Shown here: positions 1 to 7,453 of the stretch, in pieces
Layout of the letters: each line of letters opens with the position of its first letter
Position numbering within the stretch: the stretch's first letter is position 1
NCBI GenBank assembly: GCA_025360265.1
Contig: JANYCP010000049.1
Location: 1-19,816, forward strand
Source of the DNA: Gemmatimonadota bacterium
GTDB taxonomy: Bacteria; Gemmatimonadota; Gemmatimonadetes; Gemmatimonadales; GWC2-71-9
Direction of reading: 5' to 3'
Length of the DNA stretch: 19,816 nucleotides
Notes under the pieces: model-generated
The model's database searches: none
Told to the model about the DNA's origin: nothing
The model's input: only the letters and a program-made list of their open reading frames with translations
Position numbers and translations under genes: made by a program

Positions 1-618
1 GTCGCGCTCAATCTGATCACGGCGGAAGCGCTCGAAGTTTCGGTCGGCCGCGGCGATCTGGCGGTAGGCCAGGTGATGAAGCTGCTCTTCCCGGAGCTGC
101 CGCCCGACGCGCTGCAGGAGAAGCCTGCGACGGTCTTCGGCCGGGTGATTAACCGGCTGCGCCTCGGCCGGGGCATCAAGATTCAGGGCGTCGATGGCCT
201 CATGGTGCGATATGCACAATGTTGCCAGCCGGTCCCAGGCGATCAGGTGGTTGGTTACGTCACCCAGGGTCGCGGTATCTCGATTCATCGGGCCGACTGT
301 CCCAACCTGCTGACGCTGGCCCATGGTGGTCGTCGGGTGGAGATCGACTGGCAGGAGCAGAGCGGTGAGACCTACGCCGTGCGGCTCGAGGTCACCGGCG
401 AAGATCGTCGTGGCTTGTATGCGGATGTGATGCAGGCGATCTCCCAGACCGGCACGAATATCCGGGGTGCTGACCTCAATTCACGCGACGGGTCGGTTCA
501 CGGGATGATCTTCGTCGAGGTTGACAACCTCACCCACCTGGCCAAGGTGCTGCGGACCATCCGGAAGGTGAAGGGCATCTCCACGGTGGACCGCCGCGAA
601 GTAGCTGCCGAACGGTAG
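1..618 (+). CDS. RelA/SpoT family (p)ppGpp synthetase/hydrolase, C-terminal part
   Basis: The reading frame is open from the first base of the window and gives 205 residues, so this is the 3' end of a longer gene. A GTG at 73 could be read as a start, but the frame continues upstream of it with plausible protein. The visible part holds the cysteine pair of the CC/zinc-finger (RIS) domain at about residues 74-75 (RYAQCCQPVPGD), followed by the HRADC motif that completes that domain. A C-terminal ACT domain follows at about residues 120-200. These are the regulatory domains of long RelA/SpoT proteins, which bind the ribosome and control ppGpp synthesis and hydrolysis. The catalytic HD and synthetase domains lie outside the window, so RelA, SpoT and bifunctional Rel cannot be told apart. 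Confidence 0.93.
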   Translation, partial: VALNLITAEALEVSVGRGDLAVGQVMKLLFPELPPDALQEKPATVFGRVINRLRLGRGIKIQGVDGLMVRYAQCCQPVPGDQVVGYVTQGRGISIHRADCPNLLTLAHGGRRVEIDWQEQSGETYAVRLEVTGEDRRGLYADVMQAISQTGTNIRGADLNSRDGSVHGMIFVEVDNLTHLAKVLRTIRKVKGISTVDRREVAAER

Positions 619-638
619 CTATCGGTGTATCTTCGGGT

Positions 639-1049
639 ATGGCGAATTCCTGGCTCCTGAAAACCGAGCCCACCACCTACTCCTGGGATGATCTTGTCCG
701 CGACGGCCAGACCGTCTGGGAAGGGGTGGCCAACGCGGCGGCGCTGATCTACCTGCGAGCGATGGCGACTGGTGACGAGGCGCTCATTTACCACTCGGGT
801 TCGGAACGGGCCATTGTCGGTATTGCGCACATTATTCGCGGCGCCTATCCCGATCCCAAGCTCCATGAACCCCGGCGGGTTGTGGTGGACGTTGAGGCCC
901 ATCACGTCCTTAAGAGGCCAGTCACTCTCGCAACGATCAAGAAGGAACCACGCCTTGCCACACTCGCGTTGGTGCGGATATCTCGACTCTCCTGCATGCC
1001 GGTGAGTCCGGAGCATCGAGCGGTCCTCCGCGAGCTCGGCGTCCGGTAG
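639..1049 (+). CDS. EVE (PUA-like) domain protein
   Basis: This 136-residue protein is a single EVE domain. The N-terminal WLLKTEP motif, TVWEGVANAAAL, the LRAMATGDEALIYHSG core, a YPDPK segment and the RLSCMPVS signature near the C terminus are all visible and in family order. EVE domains have a PUA-like fold and are thought to bind modified bases in nucleic acids. No specific substrate can be read here. The gene starts 20 bases after the RelA/SpoT stop and ends 6 bases before uvrB, so it is probably cotranscribed with them. No clear Shine-Dalgarno sequence precedes the ATG. The length is normal for a stand-alone bacterial EVE protein, and it is not fused to a nuclease or other effector domain. 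Confidence 0.88.
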   Translation: MANSWLLKTEPTTYSWDDLVRDGQTVWEGVANAAALIYLRAMATGDEALIYHSGSERAIVGIAHIIRGAYPDPKLHEPRRVVVDVEAHHVLKRPVTLATIKKEPRLATLALVRISRLSCMPVSPEHRAVLRELGVR

Positions 1050-1055
1050 CGCGGC

Positions 1056-3098
1056 ATGCCGGACTTCGAAGTACGCGCACCGTTCAACCCCGCCGGTGAC
1101 CAGCCTCGCGCCATCGCGGAACTGGCCGCAGGGCTCGCGCGCGGCGACAAGTATCAGACGCTCCTGGGTGTGACCGGCAGCGGCAAGACCATGACGCTGG
1201 CGCACGCGATCGCGCAATGGCGTCGGCCGACCTTGGTGCTCTCACACAACAAGACGCTCGCCGCGCAGTTATACGGCGAGTTCAAGCAGTTTCTTCCGGG
1301 CAACGCCGTCGAGTACTTCGTGTCGTACTACGACTACTACCAGCCCGAAGCGTACGTGCCGTCCACCGATGTGTACATCGAGAAAGACGCGTCGATCAAT
1401 CAGGACCTTGAGGCCTTACGGCTTCGCGCGACGTCGTCGCTGATGGAGCGCGAGGACGTGGTGATTGTCTCGACGGTGTCCGCGATCTACGGTCTTGGCG
1501 ATCCGGCGGCGTACCGGAAGCTGATGCTGTCCGTGGTGGTCGGTGAACAACGCGGCCGCGACGCCATCCTCAACGATCTTGTGGGCATTCATTATCAACG
1601 CAATGATGCGTCGTTTGAGCCGGGGAATTTCCGGGTGCGCGGCGACACCGTCGAGATCTATCCGGCGTATGACGAGCAAGGCGTCCGCATTGAGCTCTGG
1701 GGCGACCAGGTGGAGCGGATTACGCGCTTCCAGCCAATCAGCGGCAACTCCATCGCGCAGCTCGACAAGTGCGCCATCTATCCGGCCAAACATTTCGTGT
1801 TGCAGCGGCCCACGATCGAGCGGGCGATGAAGTCGATTCGGGAGGAGCTGGGCGTTCGGCTGCACGAGTTGCGCGTGGCGGGGAAGCTGCTCGAGGCGCA
1901 GCGCATTGAATCGCGTACCACGTTCGATCTGGAAATGCTCATGGAAGTCGGCACCTGCGCTGGGGTGGAGAATTACTCGCGTCACCTCTCTGGGCGGGCG
2001 ATCGGTGAGCGGCCGGCCTGCTTGCTCGATTATTTCCCCGCGGACTACCTGGTGGTGGTCGACGAGTCGCACGTCTCGCTGCCGCAGATTGGCGGCATGT
2101 TCAACGGTGACAAGGCGCGCAAGGAAACGCTGGTGGAGTACGGCTTCCGATTGCCGTCGGCCCTCGACAACCGGCCGTTGCGATTTGATGAATTCATGTC
2201 GCTGGCACCGCGGATGATCAGTGTCTCCGCCACGCCGGGCGCATTCGAGATGGAGTTGAGCGGCGGCCATGCGGTGGAACAGATCATTCGGCCCACTGGC
2301 CTGATCGACCCGGTGGTGGAAATCCGCCCGGTGCGAGGCCAAGTCGACGATCTGCTTGGCGAAATTCGCGAGCGCACCAAGGCACGCGAGCGTGTGCTGG
2401 TGACGACACTCACCAAGCGGATGGCGGAAGACCTCACCGACTATCTGCAGCAGCATGATGTGCGGGTGCGCTATCTGCACAGCGATATCGACGCGATCGA
2501 GCGGGTCGAAATCCTGCGTGGCCTGCGTCTCGCCGAGTTTGATGTACTCGTCGGCATCAACCTGTTGCGCGAGGGACTCGACCTGCCGGAAGTGTCGCTC
2601 GTGGCGATTCTCGACGCCGACCATGAGGGATTCCTGCGGAGCGACCGGTCGCTGATCCAGACATGCGGTCGTGCGGCGCGCCATATCAGCGGCAAGGCGA
2701 TCCTGTACGCCGACAAGATGACCGGCTCAATGCAGCGCGCGATTGATGAGATGAGCCGGCGTCGCGAGATCCAACGAGCGTACAACATCGAGCACAACAT
2801 CACGCCGATGTCGATTGTGAAGTCACTCGACGAAGTCCGCCTGTCGACGCACGTGGCCGATGCGCGTACCGAACGGCCCGACACGAAACGCAAGGGCGCG
2901 GCCCCCGCGCCCGCCCCCGATCTGCACGATCCAGCACAACGCGCCGCGGCGATGGCGGCGCTCGAGCAACAGATGAAGGAGGCCGCCGCGAATCTGGAGT
3001 TCGAGCTTGCCGCCATGCTGCGCGACCAGCTCAATGACCTGCGTGCGGCGAGTGCACCGAACGTATCACGTCCCGGACTTCGGCTGGCGCGTCGATGA
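1056..3098 (+). CDS. uvrB: UvrABC excinuclease subunit B
   Basis: This 680-residue protein is full length for UvrB, the damage-verifying helicase-like subunit of nucleotide excision repair, which acts with UvrA and UvrC. Walker A GVTGSGKT lies at residues 38-45. The damage-probing beta-hairpin (EYFVSYYDYYQPEAYVP) is at about 86-102. The Walker B-type DESH box is at 336-339, followed by SVSATPG, the LLREGLDLPEV motif and the QTCGRAAR motif of helicase domain 2. A C-terminal UVR domain, used to contact UvrC, lies at about 636-662. The ATG at 1056 is 6 bases after the EVE gene. The stop TGA overlaps the tsaE start (ATGA, 3095-3098). No motif appears to be missing. Large antisense frames over this gene are shadows. 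Confidence 0.98.
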   Translation: MPDFEVRAPFNPAGDQPRAIAELAAGLARGDKYQTLLGVTGSGKTMTLAHAIAQWRRPTLVLSHNKTLAAQLYGEFKQFLPGNAVEYFVSYYDYYQPEAYVPSTDVYIEKDASINQDLEALRLRATSSLMEREDVVIVSTVSAIYGLGDPAAYRKLMLSVVVGEQRGRDAILNDLVGIHYQRNDASFEPGNFRVRGDTVEIYPAYDEQGVRIELWGDQVERITRFQPISGNSIAQLDKCAIYPAKHFVLQRPTIERAMKSIREELGVRLHELRVAGKLLEAQRIESRTTFDLEMLMEVGTCAGVENYSRHLSGRAIGERPACLLDYFPADYLVVVDESHVSLPQIGGMFNGDKARKETLVEYGFRLPSALDNRPLRFDEFMSLAPRMISVSATPGAFEMELSGGHAVEQIIRPTGLIDPVVEIRPVRGQVDDLLGEIRERTKARERVLVTTLTKRMAEDLTDYLQQHDVRVRYLHSDIDAIERVEILRGLRLAEFDVLVGINLLREGLDLPEVSLVAILDADHEGFLRSDRSLIQTCGRAARHISGKAILYADKMTGSMQRAIDEMSRRREIQRAYNIEHNITPMSIVKSLDEVRLSTHVADARTERPDTKRKGAAPAPAPDLHDPAQRAAAMAALEQQMKEAAANLEFELAAMLRDQLNDLRAASAPNVSRPGLRLARR

Positions 3099-3490
3099 TG
3101 GACCTCGCCGCCGTTGAGTCCGCAGGAGTGCAACTCGGCCGCGAGCTCGCGCCGCGGAGCGTGGTGTGGCTGGAAGGGCCGCTTGGCGCGGGAAAGACCA
3201 CCATGGCACGCGCGATCGTCCGTGGCCGCGGTGTGCCGGAATTGGCGACTTCTCCCACGTACGGGCTGGTGCATCACTACGAGGGTCCGCGGGGGAGTGT
3301 GTACCACGTCGATTGCTACCGGCTGCGTAAACCGGACGAAGCGGCCGACCTCGACTGGGAAACTTTGCTTGGCGGCGATTTACTGCTGATTGAATGGCCA
3401 GCGCGCGCTGGGGCGTGGGCGCCAAAACCAACGCTTACACTGTCGCTCGATCATGCCGGTGACGACAGCCGCACAATGGACGTGCGATGA
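3095..3490 (+). CDS. tsaE: tRNA threonylcarbamoyladenosine biosynthesis ATPase TsaE
   Basis: This 131-residue P-loop protein matches TsaE, the ATPase of the TsaB-TsaD-TsaE complex that makes the t6A modification at position 37 of ANN-decoding tRNAs. Walker A (GPLGAGKTT) is at about residues 28-36. The family SPTYGLVHHYEG segment follows at about 53-64, then HVDCYRL at about 70-77 and LLIEWPARAG near residue 100. The start overlaps the uvrB stop by four bases (ATGA). A second in-frame ATG directly follows at 3098, so the first residue is uncertain by one codon. The stop overlaps tsaB in the same way, which suggests translational coupling and balanced synthesis of the complex partners. TsaD and TsaC are not in this window. 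Confidence 0.95.
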   Translation: MMDLAAVESAGVQLGRELAPRSVVWLEGPLGAGKTTMARAIVRGRGVPELATSPTYGLVHHYEGPRGSVYHVDCYRLRKPDEAADLDWETLLGGDLLLIEWPARAGAWAPKPTLTLSLDHAGDDSRTMDVR

Positions 3491-4206
3491 TCACGCTCGC
3501 GCTTGATACCGCAACTGATCGCTGCACCGTCGCAGCAGGTGACGGTGATCGCATCGCAAGCGCATTTGTTGACGGTTCGCGAAAGCATGCCGCCGCAATC
3601 ATCGGATTGATCGAGCAGGTGCTGCACGACATCGGCGGCACCGCCGCGGACATCGGGTGTGTTGCCGTGGGCGATGGCCCAGGATCGTTCACCGGATTGC
3701 GGGTCGCGGCGTCGGTGGCGAAGGCACTGGCGTGGCAACGCAATGTCGAATGGCGTGTCGCTCCGTCGCTGCTGGTGCGCGCTGCGGCGCACACTCCGTC
3801 AGGTGGTGGCGTGGTGCTCGCGCTGAGCGATGCACTGCGCGGCGAACTCTACGCCGGCTGCTGGCGAATCACGCCGTTGCTGGTCGAGCGACTCGGTCCG
3901 GCACCACGTGCAGTGGAGCCGGAAGCGCTGTCGGACTGGGGCCCGATTGATAACGTGGTCGGAAGTATTCCGGCCGTGCTGATCGACCGGGTGCGAGACG
4001 CCACCGGCTGCGATCCGATTGCCGGCGAAGCCTCGCTTCCCGATGCGCGCGCGTTGCTCTCGCTCGTGCGCACCGCCGGGGCAACGACGCGAATTGCCGA
4101 TCCTGCCGCTTGGCAGCCGGAGTATGGTCGCCCGGTGGAAGCGCAGGCGGCCTGGGAGCGGGCCCACGGTATGGAACTGCCGGCTGCGCCCCGCGTCGCG
4201 CGCTGA
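3487..4206 (+). CDS. tsaB: tRNA threonylcarbamoyladenosine biosynthesis protein TsaB
   Basis: This 239-residue protein carries the TsaB hallmarks. The N terminus is ITLALDTATD of the ASKHA/actin-like fold, a histidine lies in SRKHAAAI, and the GDGPGSFTGLRV signature is at about residues 59-70. TsaB is the non-catalytic paralogue of TsaD and serves as the scaffold of the t6A-synthesising complex. The ATG lies in an ATGA overlap with tsaE. The C terminus (PEYGRPVEAQ, then an Ala/Arg-rich tail) is typical in position. Its last 83 bases overlap the only good start for the downstream acetyltransferase, so the two frames share DNA there. Confidence 0.95.
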   Translation: MITLALDTATDRCTVAAGDGDRIASAFVDGSRKHAAAIIGLIEQVLHDIGGTAADIGCVAVGDGPGSFTGLRVAASVAKALAWQRNVEWRVAPSLLVRAAAHTPSGGGVVLALSDALRGELYAGCWRITPLLVERLGPAPRAVEPEALSDWGPIDNVVGSIPAVLIDRVRDATGCDPIAGEASLPDARALLSLVRTAGATTRIADPAAWQPEYGRPVEAQAAWERAHGMELPAAPRVAR

Positions 4207-4636
4207 CCTCCCGGCGCTGGCGCAGCTGGAACTGCAGGCATTCACGGATCCGTGGAGTGCCGATCAGTTGCTTGAGGCCCTCGGCTGGTCCGGTGCCATC
4301 GCGTTGGTATCCGAGGACGAGACCGGGATCGCAGGGTATGTTCTCGGGAGGGTCGTCGTCGATCAGGCGGAGATCCTCTCGATCGCGATCGTCCCGGGCC
4401 GGCGCCGGCAGGGACTTGGCCGCCAGCTGCTGGACGGCGTCCTCGCCGCAATGATGCAGCGGGGTGCCGGAACCGTATGGCTTGAGGTGCGCGCCTCGAA
4501 CGAGGCAGCGCAGGCGATGTACCAATCGGCGGGCTTCTCAGCGGCGGGGCTGCGCCGCGGCTATTATCGGCAGCCGCCTGAGGACGCACTGGTATTGCGA
4601 CGCGAGCTGGCAGCTGCGCGCGTCAATCCGACCTGA
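4124..4636 (+). CDS. rimI: [Ribosomal protein bS18]-alanine N-acetyltransferase, RimI-type GNAT
   Basis: The frame encodes a GNAT acetyltransferase that aligns with RimI from RLRPASRADLPALAQLE to the end. The acetyl-CoA pyrophosphate loop is IVPGRRRQGLGRQLL, followed by the RimI-type segment WLEVRASNEAAQAMYQSAGF and the RRGYYRQPPEDALVL tail. RimI acetylates the N-terminal alanine of ribosomal protein S18, and the gene commonly sits beside tsaB. The start is uncertain. Family alignment would begin near base 4178, but no ATG, GTG or TTG exists there in this frame. The nearest ATG upstream is 4124, giving 170 residues with a basic extension of about 18 residues and an 83-base overlap with tsaB. 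A GGAG is present but only one base from that ATG. A CTG at 4184 is the alternative. The function is well supported, the 5' end is not. Confidence 0.87.
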   Translation: MVARWKRRRPGSGPTVWNCRLRPASRADLPALAQLELQAFTDPWSADQLLEALGWSGAIALVSEDETGIAGYVLGRVVVDQAEILSIAIVPGRRRQGLGRQLLDGVLAAMMQRGAGTVWLEVRASNEAAQAMYQSAGFSAAGLRRGYYRQPPEDALVLRRELAAARVNPT

Positions 4637-4734
4637 TCTGCGTTGAACAAGTGGTGGATGCGGCATGGTCCCGTTGGATCTTGCATCGTCCACCGTAACT
4701 GACACTGAAACGTCGACTGACCTGGGAGCACACG

Positions 4735-5232
4735 ATGAGCAAGAGCCTGAACAAAGTCACCCTGATTGGAAATCTCGGCGCCGATCCTGAAGTGCGCAGC
4801 ACCTCCAACGGCGGACGCGTCGCCACGTTGTCGTTGGCTACCGGTCGGCAGTGGAAGGGCGCGGACGGTACCAAGCAAGAGAAGACACAATGGCACCGGG
4901 TCATTCTCTGGAATGGCAAGGGAGGCGGGCAGCAACTGGCCGATGTGGCGGAGCGGTACTGCAAGAAGGGCGACAAGATTTTCGTCGAAGGCGAGATCGA
5001 GTATCGCACCTGGCAGGACAAGGAAGGCCAGACGCGGTATTCCACCGAAATCAACGGCCGCGAACTGATCCTGCTCTCCGGCAAGGGCGGCGATGCCGGC
5101 GACGGTGGCAGCTGGACTGGCGCCAAGGCGACCGCGAAGAGTGCGGCGGGGGCAGAGGCCGGGAAGAAGGGTGAATCGTTCGATGATATGCCGGATGCAC
5201 TGGATGCGGAGGACGACGACCTGCCATTCTAG
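4735..5232 (+). CDS. ssb: Single-stranded DNA-binding protein
   Basis: This 165-residue protein is a typical bacterial SSB. The OB fold occupies about residues 1-112, with the start SLNKVTLIGNLGADPEVR, the WHRVILWN strand, the YCKKGDKIFVEGEIEYRTW segment and STEINGREL. A Gly/Ala/Lys-rich linker follows, and the acidic tip ends in DDDLPF, the conserved tail that recruits replication and repair proteins. The ATG is preceded by GGGAG (4724-4728) at six bases, a good ribosome-binding site. The gene is separated from rimI by 98 bases that hold no recognisable ORF and no convincing promoter by eye. It may have its own promoter there. A strong hairpin follows the stop. Confidence 0.97.
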   Translation: MSKSLNKVTLIGNLGADPEVRSTSNGGRVATLSLATGRQWKGADGTKQEKTQWHRVILWNGKGGGQQLADVAERYCKKGDKIFVEGEIEYRTWQDKEGQTRYSTEINGRELILLSGKGGDAGDGGSWTGAKATAKSAAGAEAGKKGESFDDMPDALDAEDDDLPF

Positions 5233-5234
5233 AC

Positions 5235-5262
5235 GGACGCTGGACTCGGGACGCGGGACGCG
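5235..5262 (+). repeat. Period-7 tandem repeat after ssb
   Basis: Four consecutive heptamers of the form GGACNCN (GGACGCT, GGACTCG, GGACGCG, GGACGCG) start two bases after the ssb stop codon. The last two units form the left arm of the hairpin described at 5248-5289. This could be one copy of a dispersed intergenic repeat, but only one copy is present in the window, so that remains inference. Confidence 0.7.
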
Positions 5263-5289
5263 GGGCTTCGACATGGGGTCCCGCGTCCC
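5248..5289 (+). terminator. 12-bp perfect hairpin downstream of ssb, terminator-like
   Basis: GGGACGCGGGAC (5248-5259) pairs perfectly with GTCCCGCGTCCC (5278-5289) across an 18-base loop. It lies 15 bases after the ssb stop, at the boundary between the housekeeping block and the envelope operon. There is no uninterrupted T tract on either strand. If it stops transcription it is not a textbook intrinsic terminator. It could also block 3' exonucleases or be a palindromic repeat element. Confidence 0.5.
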
Positions 5290-5341
5290 AAGCCCACCCA
5301 CCGCTATCTTTCCCCACGTAGTCATATCCTGATCCCACGGT

Positions 5342-5369
5342 GGGCGCTCGCGGCGCCCCTCGAGAGGAG
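5342..5369 (+). promoter_or_regulatory. GC hairpin and ribosome-binding site before the epimerase gene
   Basis: GGGCGC (5342-5347) and GCGCCC (5353-5358) form a 6-bp hairpin with a 5-base loop. It is followed by AGGAG (5365-5369), five bases before the ATG at 5375. The AGGAG sets the start codon clearly. The hairpin lies just upstream and could affect ribosome access. The rest of 5290-5341 shows no confident promoter: a TATCCT at 5325-5330 resembles a -10 box but has no good partner. Confidence 0.45.
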
Positions 5370-5374
5370 CGCGA

Positions 5375-6325
5375 ATGAGTGGAGCCGTGTTGATCACCGG
5401 CGGTGCAGGCTTTATCGGATCACATATCGCAGAGGCATACCAGGCGGCAGGATGGTCTGTCACCTGCCTCGATGATCTTTCCCGGGGCAAGAAGGAACAG
5501 GTTCCCAAGGCGGCGCGATTTGTCGAGGCGGACGTCCGAAGCAAGGACGCGTTTCAGGCGATCGCCGATGGGAAATTCGACGTCGTCGTACATCAAGCTG
5601 CACAGATCGACGTGCGGATCTCCGTTGACCAGCCCGCGCTCGACGCCTCGATCAATCTCGTCGGCTTCGCCAACGTGCTCTCGGCCGTTTCGGCGGGAAA
5701 GGTTCGCCGTGCAGTGTTCGCCTCGAGCGGCGGCGTGGTGTATGGTGATCCCGATGTTCTGCCAACTCCAGAACCGACCGCCAACCTGCCGATCTCGCCG
5801 TACGGCGTGAGCAAGCTCGCCGGCGAACATTATCTCCGGGTGCTCGGCACGCTGCACGGGTTCGAGGGCGTAGCGCTCCGCTATTCCAACGTCTACGGTC
5901 CACGCCAGGACCCGAAGTCGGAAGCGGGCGTGGTCTCGATCTTTGTTTCCCGCCTGCTAGCCAACCAGCCACTCACGGTGTTCGGTGACGGCAAGCAGAC
6001 CCGTGACTACGTGTTTGTGAAAGATGTGGCGCGGGCAAATCTCCTGGCCGGCACGGTCAATGTGTCACGCGGCGACCGCTTGGACGTCCCCGCATTCAAC
6101 ATCGGCACAGGACGCGAAACTTCCGTGAATGACCTTGCTCACCACGTCGGTCGAGCGATCGACCGCACGCCGGTCATCGAATACGCCCCGCCCAGGGCCG
6201 GCGAACTCTTCCGGTCGTGCCTCGACGTGTCGAAGGCTGCACGGGACCTGAAGTGGACGCCGCAAGTGAGCTTCGACGACGGGATGAAGCAGCTCGCAGC
6301 GTGGTTTGAGGGAACCCAGCTGTGA
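5375..6325 (+). CDS. NAD-dependent epimerase/dehydratase, GalE-like extended SDR
   Basis: This 316-residue protein is an extended short-chain dehydrogenase/reductase of the nucleotide-sugar epimerase group. The NAD-binding glycines are G9, G12 and G15 in TGGAGFIGSH. An acidic DD follows the second strand (LDDLSRG). The active-site region has SSGGVVYG at about 117-124 and the YxxxK pair Y143/K147 (PYGVSKLAGE). The later blocks LRYSNVYGPRQDP and FGDGKQTRDYVFVKDVA are typical of UDP-glucose or UDP-GlcNAc 4-epimerases and dTDP-glucose dehydratases. The exact sugar cannot be deduced. It has the best ribosome-binding site in the region and heads the Tol gene run. Its stop overlaps the GTG start of tolQ (GTGA), so it is probably the first gene of that operon. 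A role in LPS or surface glycan precursor supply is inference. Confidence 0.93.
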   Translation: MSGAVLITGGAGFIGSHIAEAYQAAGWSVTCLDDLSRGKKEQVPKAARFVEADVRSKDAFQAIADGKFDVVVHQAAQIDVRISVDQPALDASINLVGFANVLSAVSAGKVRRAVFASSGGVVYGDPDVLPTPEPTANLPISPYGVSKLAGEHYLRVLGTLHGFEGVALRYSNVYGPRQDPKSEAGVVSIFVSRLLANQPLTVFGDGKQTRDYVFVKDVARANLLAGTVNVSRGDRLDVPAFNIGTGRETSVNDLAHHVGRAIDRTPVIEYAPPRAGELFRSCLDVSKAARDLKWTPQVSFDDGMKQLAAWFEGTQL

Positions 6326-7026
6326 TACAGGATGGCGGCCTGATGGATACCGGCATTCTCTCTTTGGTCCTCAAGGCCAGCATCGAGACCAAAGCCGTCC
6401 TCGCCATCTGTGCGCTCTTCTCAATTGCTTCGTGGTATGTGATCGCGGCGAAGTGGTGGGAATTCCGTTCGCTGCGACGTCACCGCCGTGAGTACCAGGA
6501 AGCCGTGGTGCAGGCTCGCGACACCGTCGAGCGACAGAAGGCCGTGGCCGCGCTCGGTGGGTCGCCCTATGCCGACGTGATTCGCGGGACTGGTCGCTTC
6601 ATGGAAGATCTCACTGCCGCGATGCAGCGCGCCAACGTCACGCGCAGTGGCCTCTCGCTCACCCAGCTCGAAGCGCTCACCCTTACGATCGAAGCGGGCA
6701 TCAGCGCGGTGATCGATGAAACGCGCCGAATGATTCCGTTGCTTGCCGTCATCGGTGCCACCGCGCCGCTGCTCGGACTCTTCGGCACTGTCATTGGGAT
6801 CATGAATGCATTTCTCGGCATCGCCGCGAAAGGCACCGGACAGATTGCCGCTGTTGCGCCGAGCATTGCGGATGCGCTGATCGCGACCGCGGCCGGACTT
6901 GGTGCAGCGATTCCGGCGGTCATTGCGTACAACGTATTCACGGGACGTTCGGAGCGACTCGAGGGAGAACTCGAGCGGCTCGCCCAGGAAACGATTGGCG
7001 CCTTGGGCCGCGAGGGCCGACTCTAG
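6322..7026 (+). CDS. tolQ: TolQ-type proton channel subunit (MotA/TolQ/ExbB family)
   Basis: This 234-residue inner-membrane protein has the three-helix layout of TolQ/ExbB. Helix 1 is at about residues 24-42, helix 2 at about 137-165 with PLLGLFGTVIGIMNAF, and helix 3 at about 185-207 with ALIATAAGLGAAIPAVIAYN. The last two hold the conserved pore-lining signature. With TolR it forms the proton-driven motor that powers Tol-Pal at the division site. Two starts are possible. GTG 6322 overlaps the epimerase stop by four bases, and ATG 6343 has an AGGA ten bases upstream and gives seven fewer residues. The placement directly before tolR, a TonB-like gene, tolB and pal favours TolQ over ExbB. Confidence 0.94.
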   Translation: MIQDGGLMDTGILSLVLKASIETKAVLAICALFSIASWYVIAAKWWEFRSLRRHRREYQEAVVQARDTVERQKAVAALGGSPYADVIRGTGRFMEDLTAAMQRANVTRSGLSLTQLEALTLTIEAGISAVIDETRRMIPLLAVIGATAPLLGLFGTVIGIMNAFLGIAAKGTGQIAAVAPSIADALIATAAGLGAAIPAVIAYNVFTGRSERLEGELERLAQETIGALGREGRL

Positions 7027-7027
7027 C

Positions 7028-7453
7028 ATGGGGCGACTCGGCGGGCTTTCCCGGCACCGGCGCGGTCGGCCGCTCAACGCTGAGGTGAACATCATCAACC
7101 TCGTCGACGTGATGCTGGTGCTGCTGATCATCTTCATGGTGACCGCACCGATCTTGCAGGGCGGCATCAAGGTGGACCTGCCGAAGCTTGATACGTCTCC
7201 AGTCGCGATCGAGGATCCGCTGATCATCACCGTGAAAAGAAATGGTGGGTTGGCGATCGGTGAGAAGTTCTACACCGAGCAGAACTTTCAGGTAGCGCTC
7301 AACCTGCTTGCGGCGAAGAAGCGTCCTGGCGGCGTGGTGGTGCAGGGAGATGCGGGTGCCCTGTACGGCTCTGTGGCGCATGTGCTCGAACTGCTGCGGA
7401 ATGCTGGTCTGGACAAGGCGAGCCTTGCCACGCAGCCGGCGGCAACGCCGTGA
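7028..7453 (+). CDS. tolR: TolR-type proton channel subunit (ExbD/TolR family)
   Basis: This protein of 141 residues has a short basic cytoplasmic N terminus and a single transmembrane helix at about residues 23-43 (INLVDVMLVLLIIFMVTAP). It contains the conserved proton-carrying aspartate D27. The periplasmic domain is of ExbD type and ends near residue 135. The open frame extends further upstream inside tolQ. The ATG at 7028, one base after the tolQ stop, is the natural start because the helix then sits at the family position. The stop overlaps the GTG of the next gene. It partners TolQ in the Tol motor. ExbD is the alternative name, but the tolB and pal neighbours argue for TolR. Confidence 0.94.
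   Translation: MGRLGGLSRHRRGRPLNAEVNIINLVDVMLVLLIIFMVTAPILQGGIKVDLPKLDTSPVAIEDPLIITVKRNGGLAIGEKFYTEQNFQVALNLLAAKKRPGGVVVQGDAGALYGSVAHVLELLRNAGLDKASLATQPAATP

Noticed and set aside
73..618. GTG at 73 as the start of a separate small ACT-domain protein
   Set aside because: The frame is open and protein-like from base 1, and the CC and ACT domains are the normal tail of RelA/SpoT.
690..760. EVE protein appearing to lack the GVRN..ARN residues of the common family signature
   Set aside because: A recalled subfamily has a similar GVxNAxAL segment, so this looks like normal variation and not a degraded or novel domain.
498..1217. Antisense ORF of 239 codons over the RelA/SpoT tail, EVE gene and uvrB start
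   Set aside because: It crosses three well-supported genes in the opposite direction and has no recognisable domain.
1416..2684. Long antisense ORF of 422 codons opposite uvrB
   Set aside because: It lies wholly opposite the conserved uvrB reading frame, has a His/Arg/Gln-rich composition typical of GC-rich shadows, and shows no motif.
4637..4734. Promoter for ssb in the 98-base gap after rimI
   Set aside because: TTGAAC, TTGGAT and TTGCAT hexamers occur but none has a good -10 partner at 16-18 bases. A promoter is plausible but not supported by eye.
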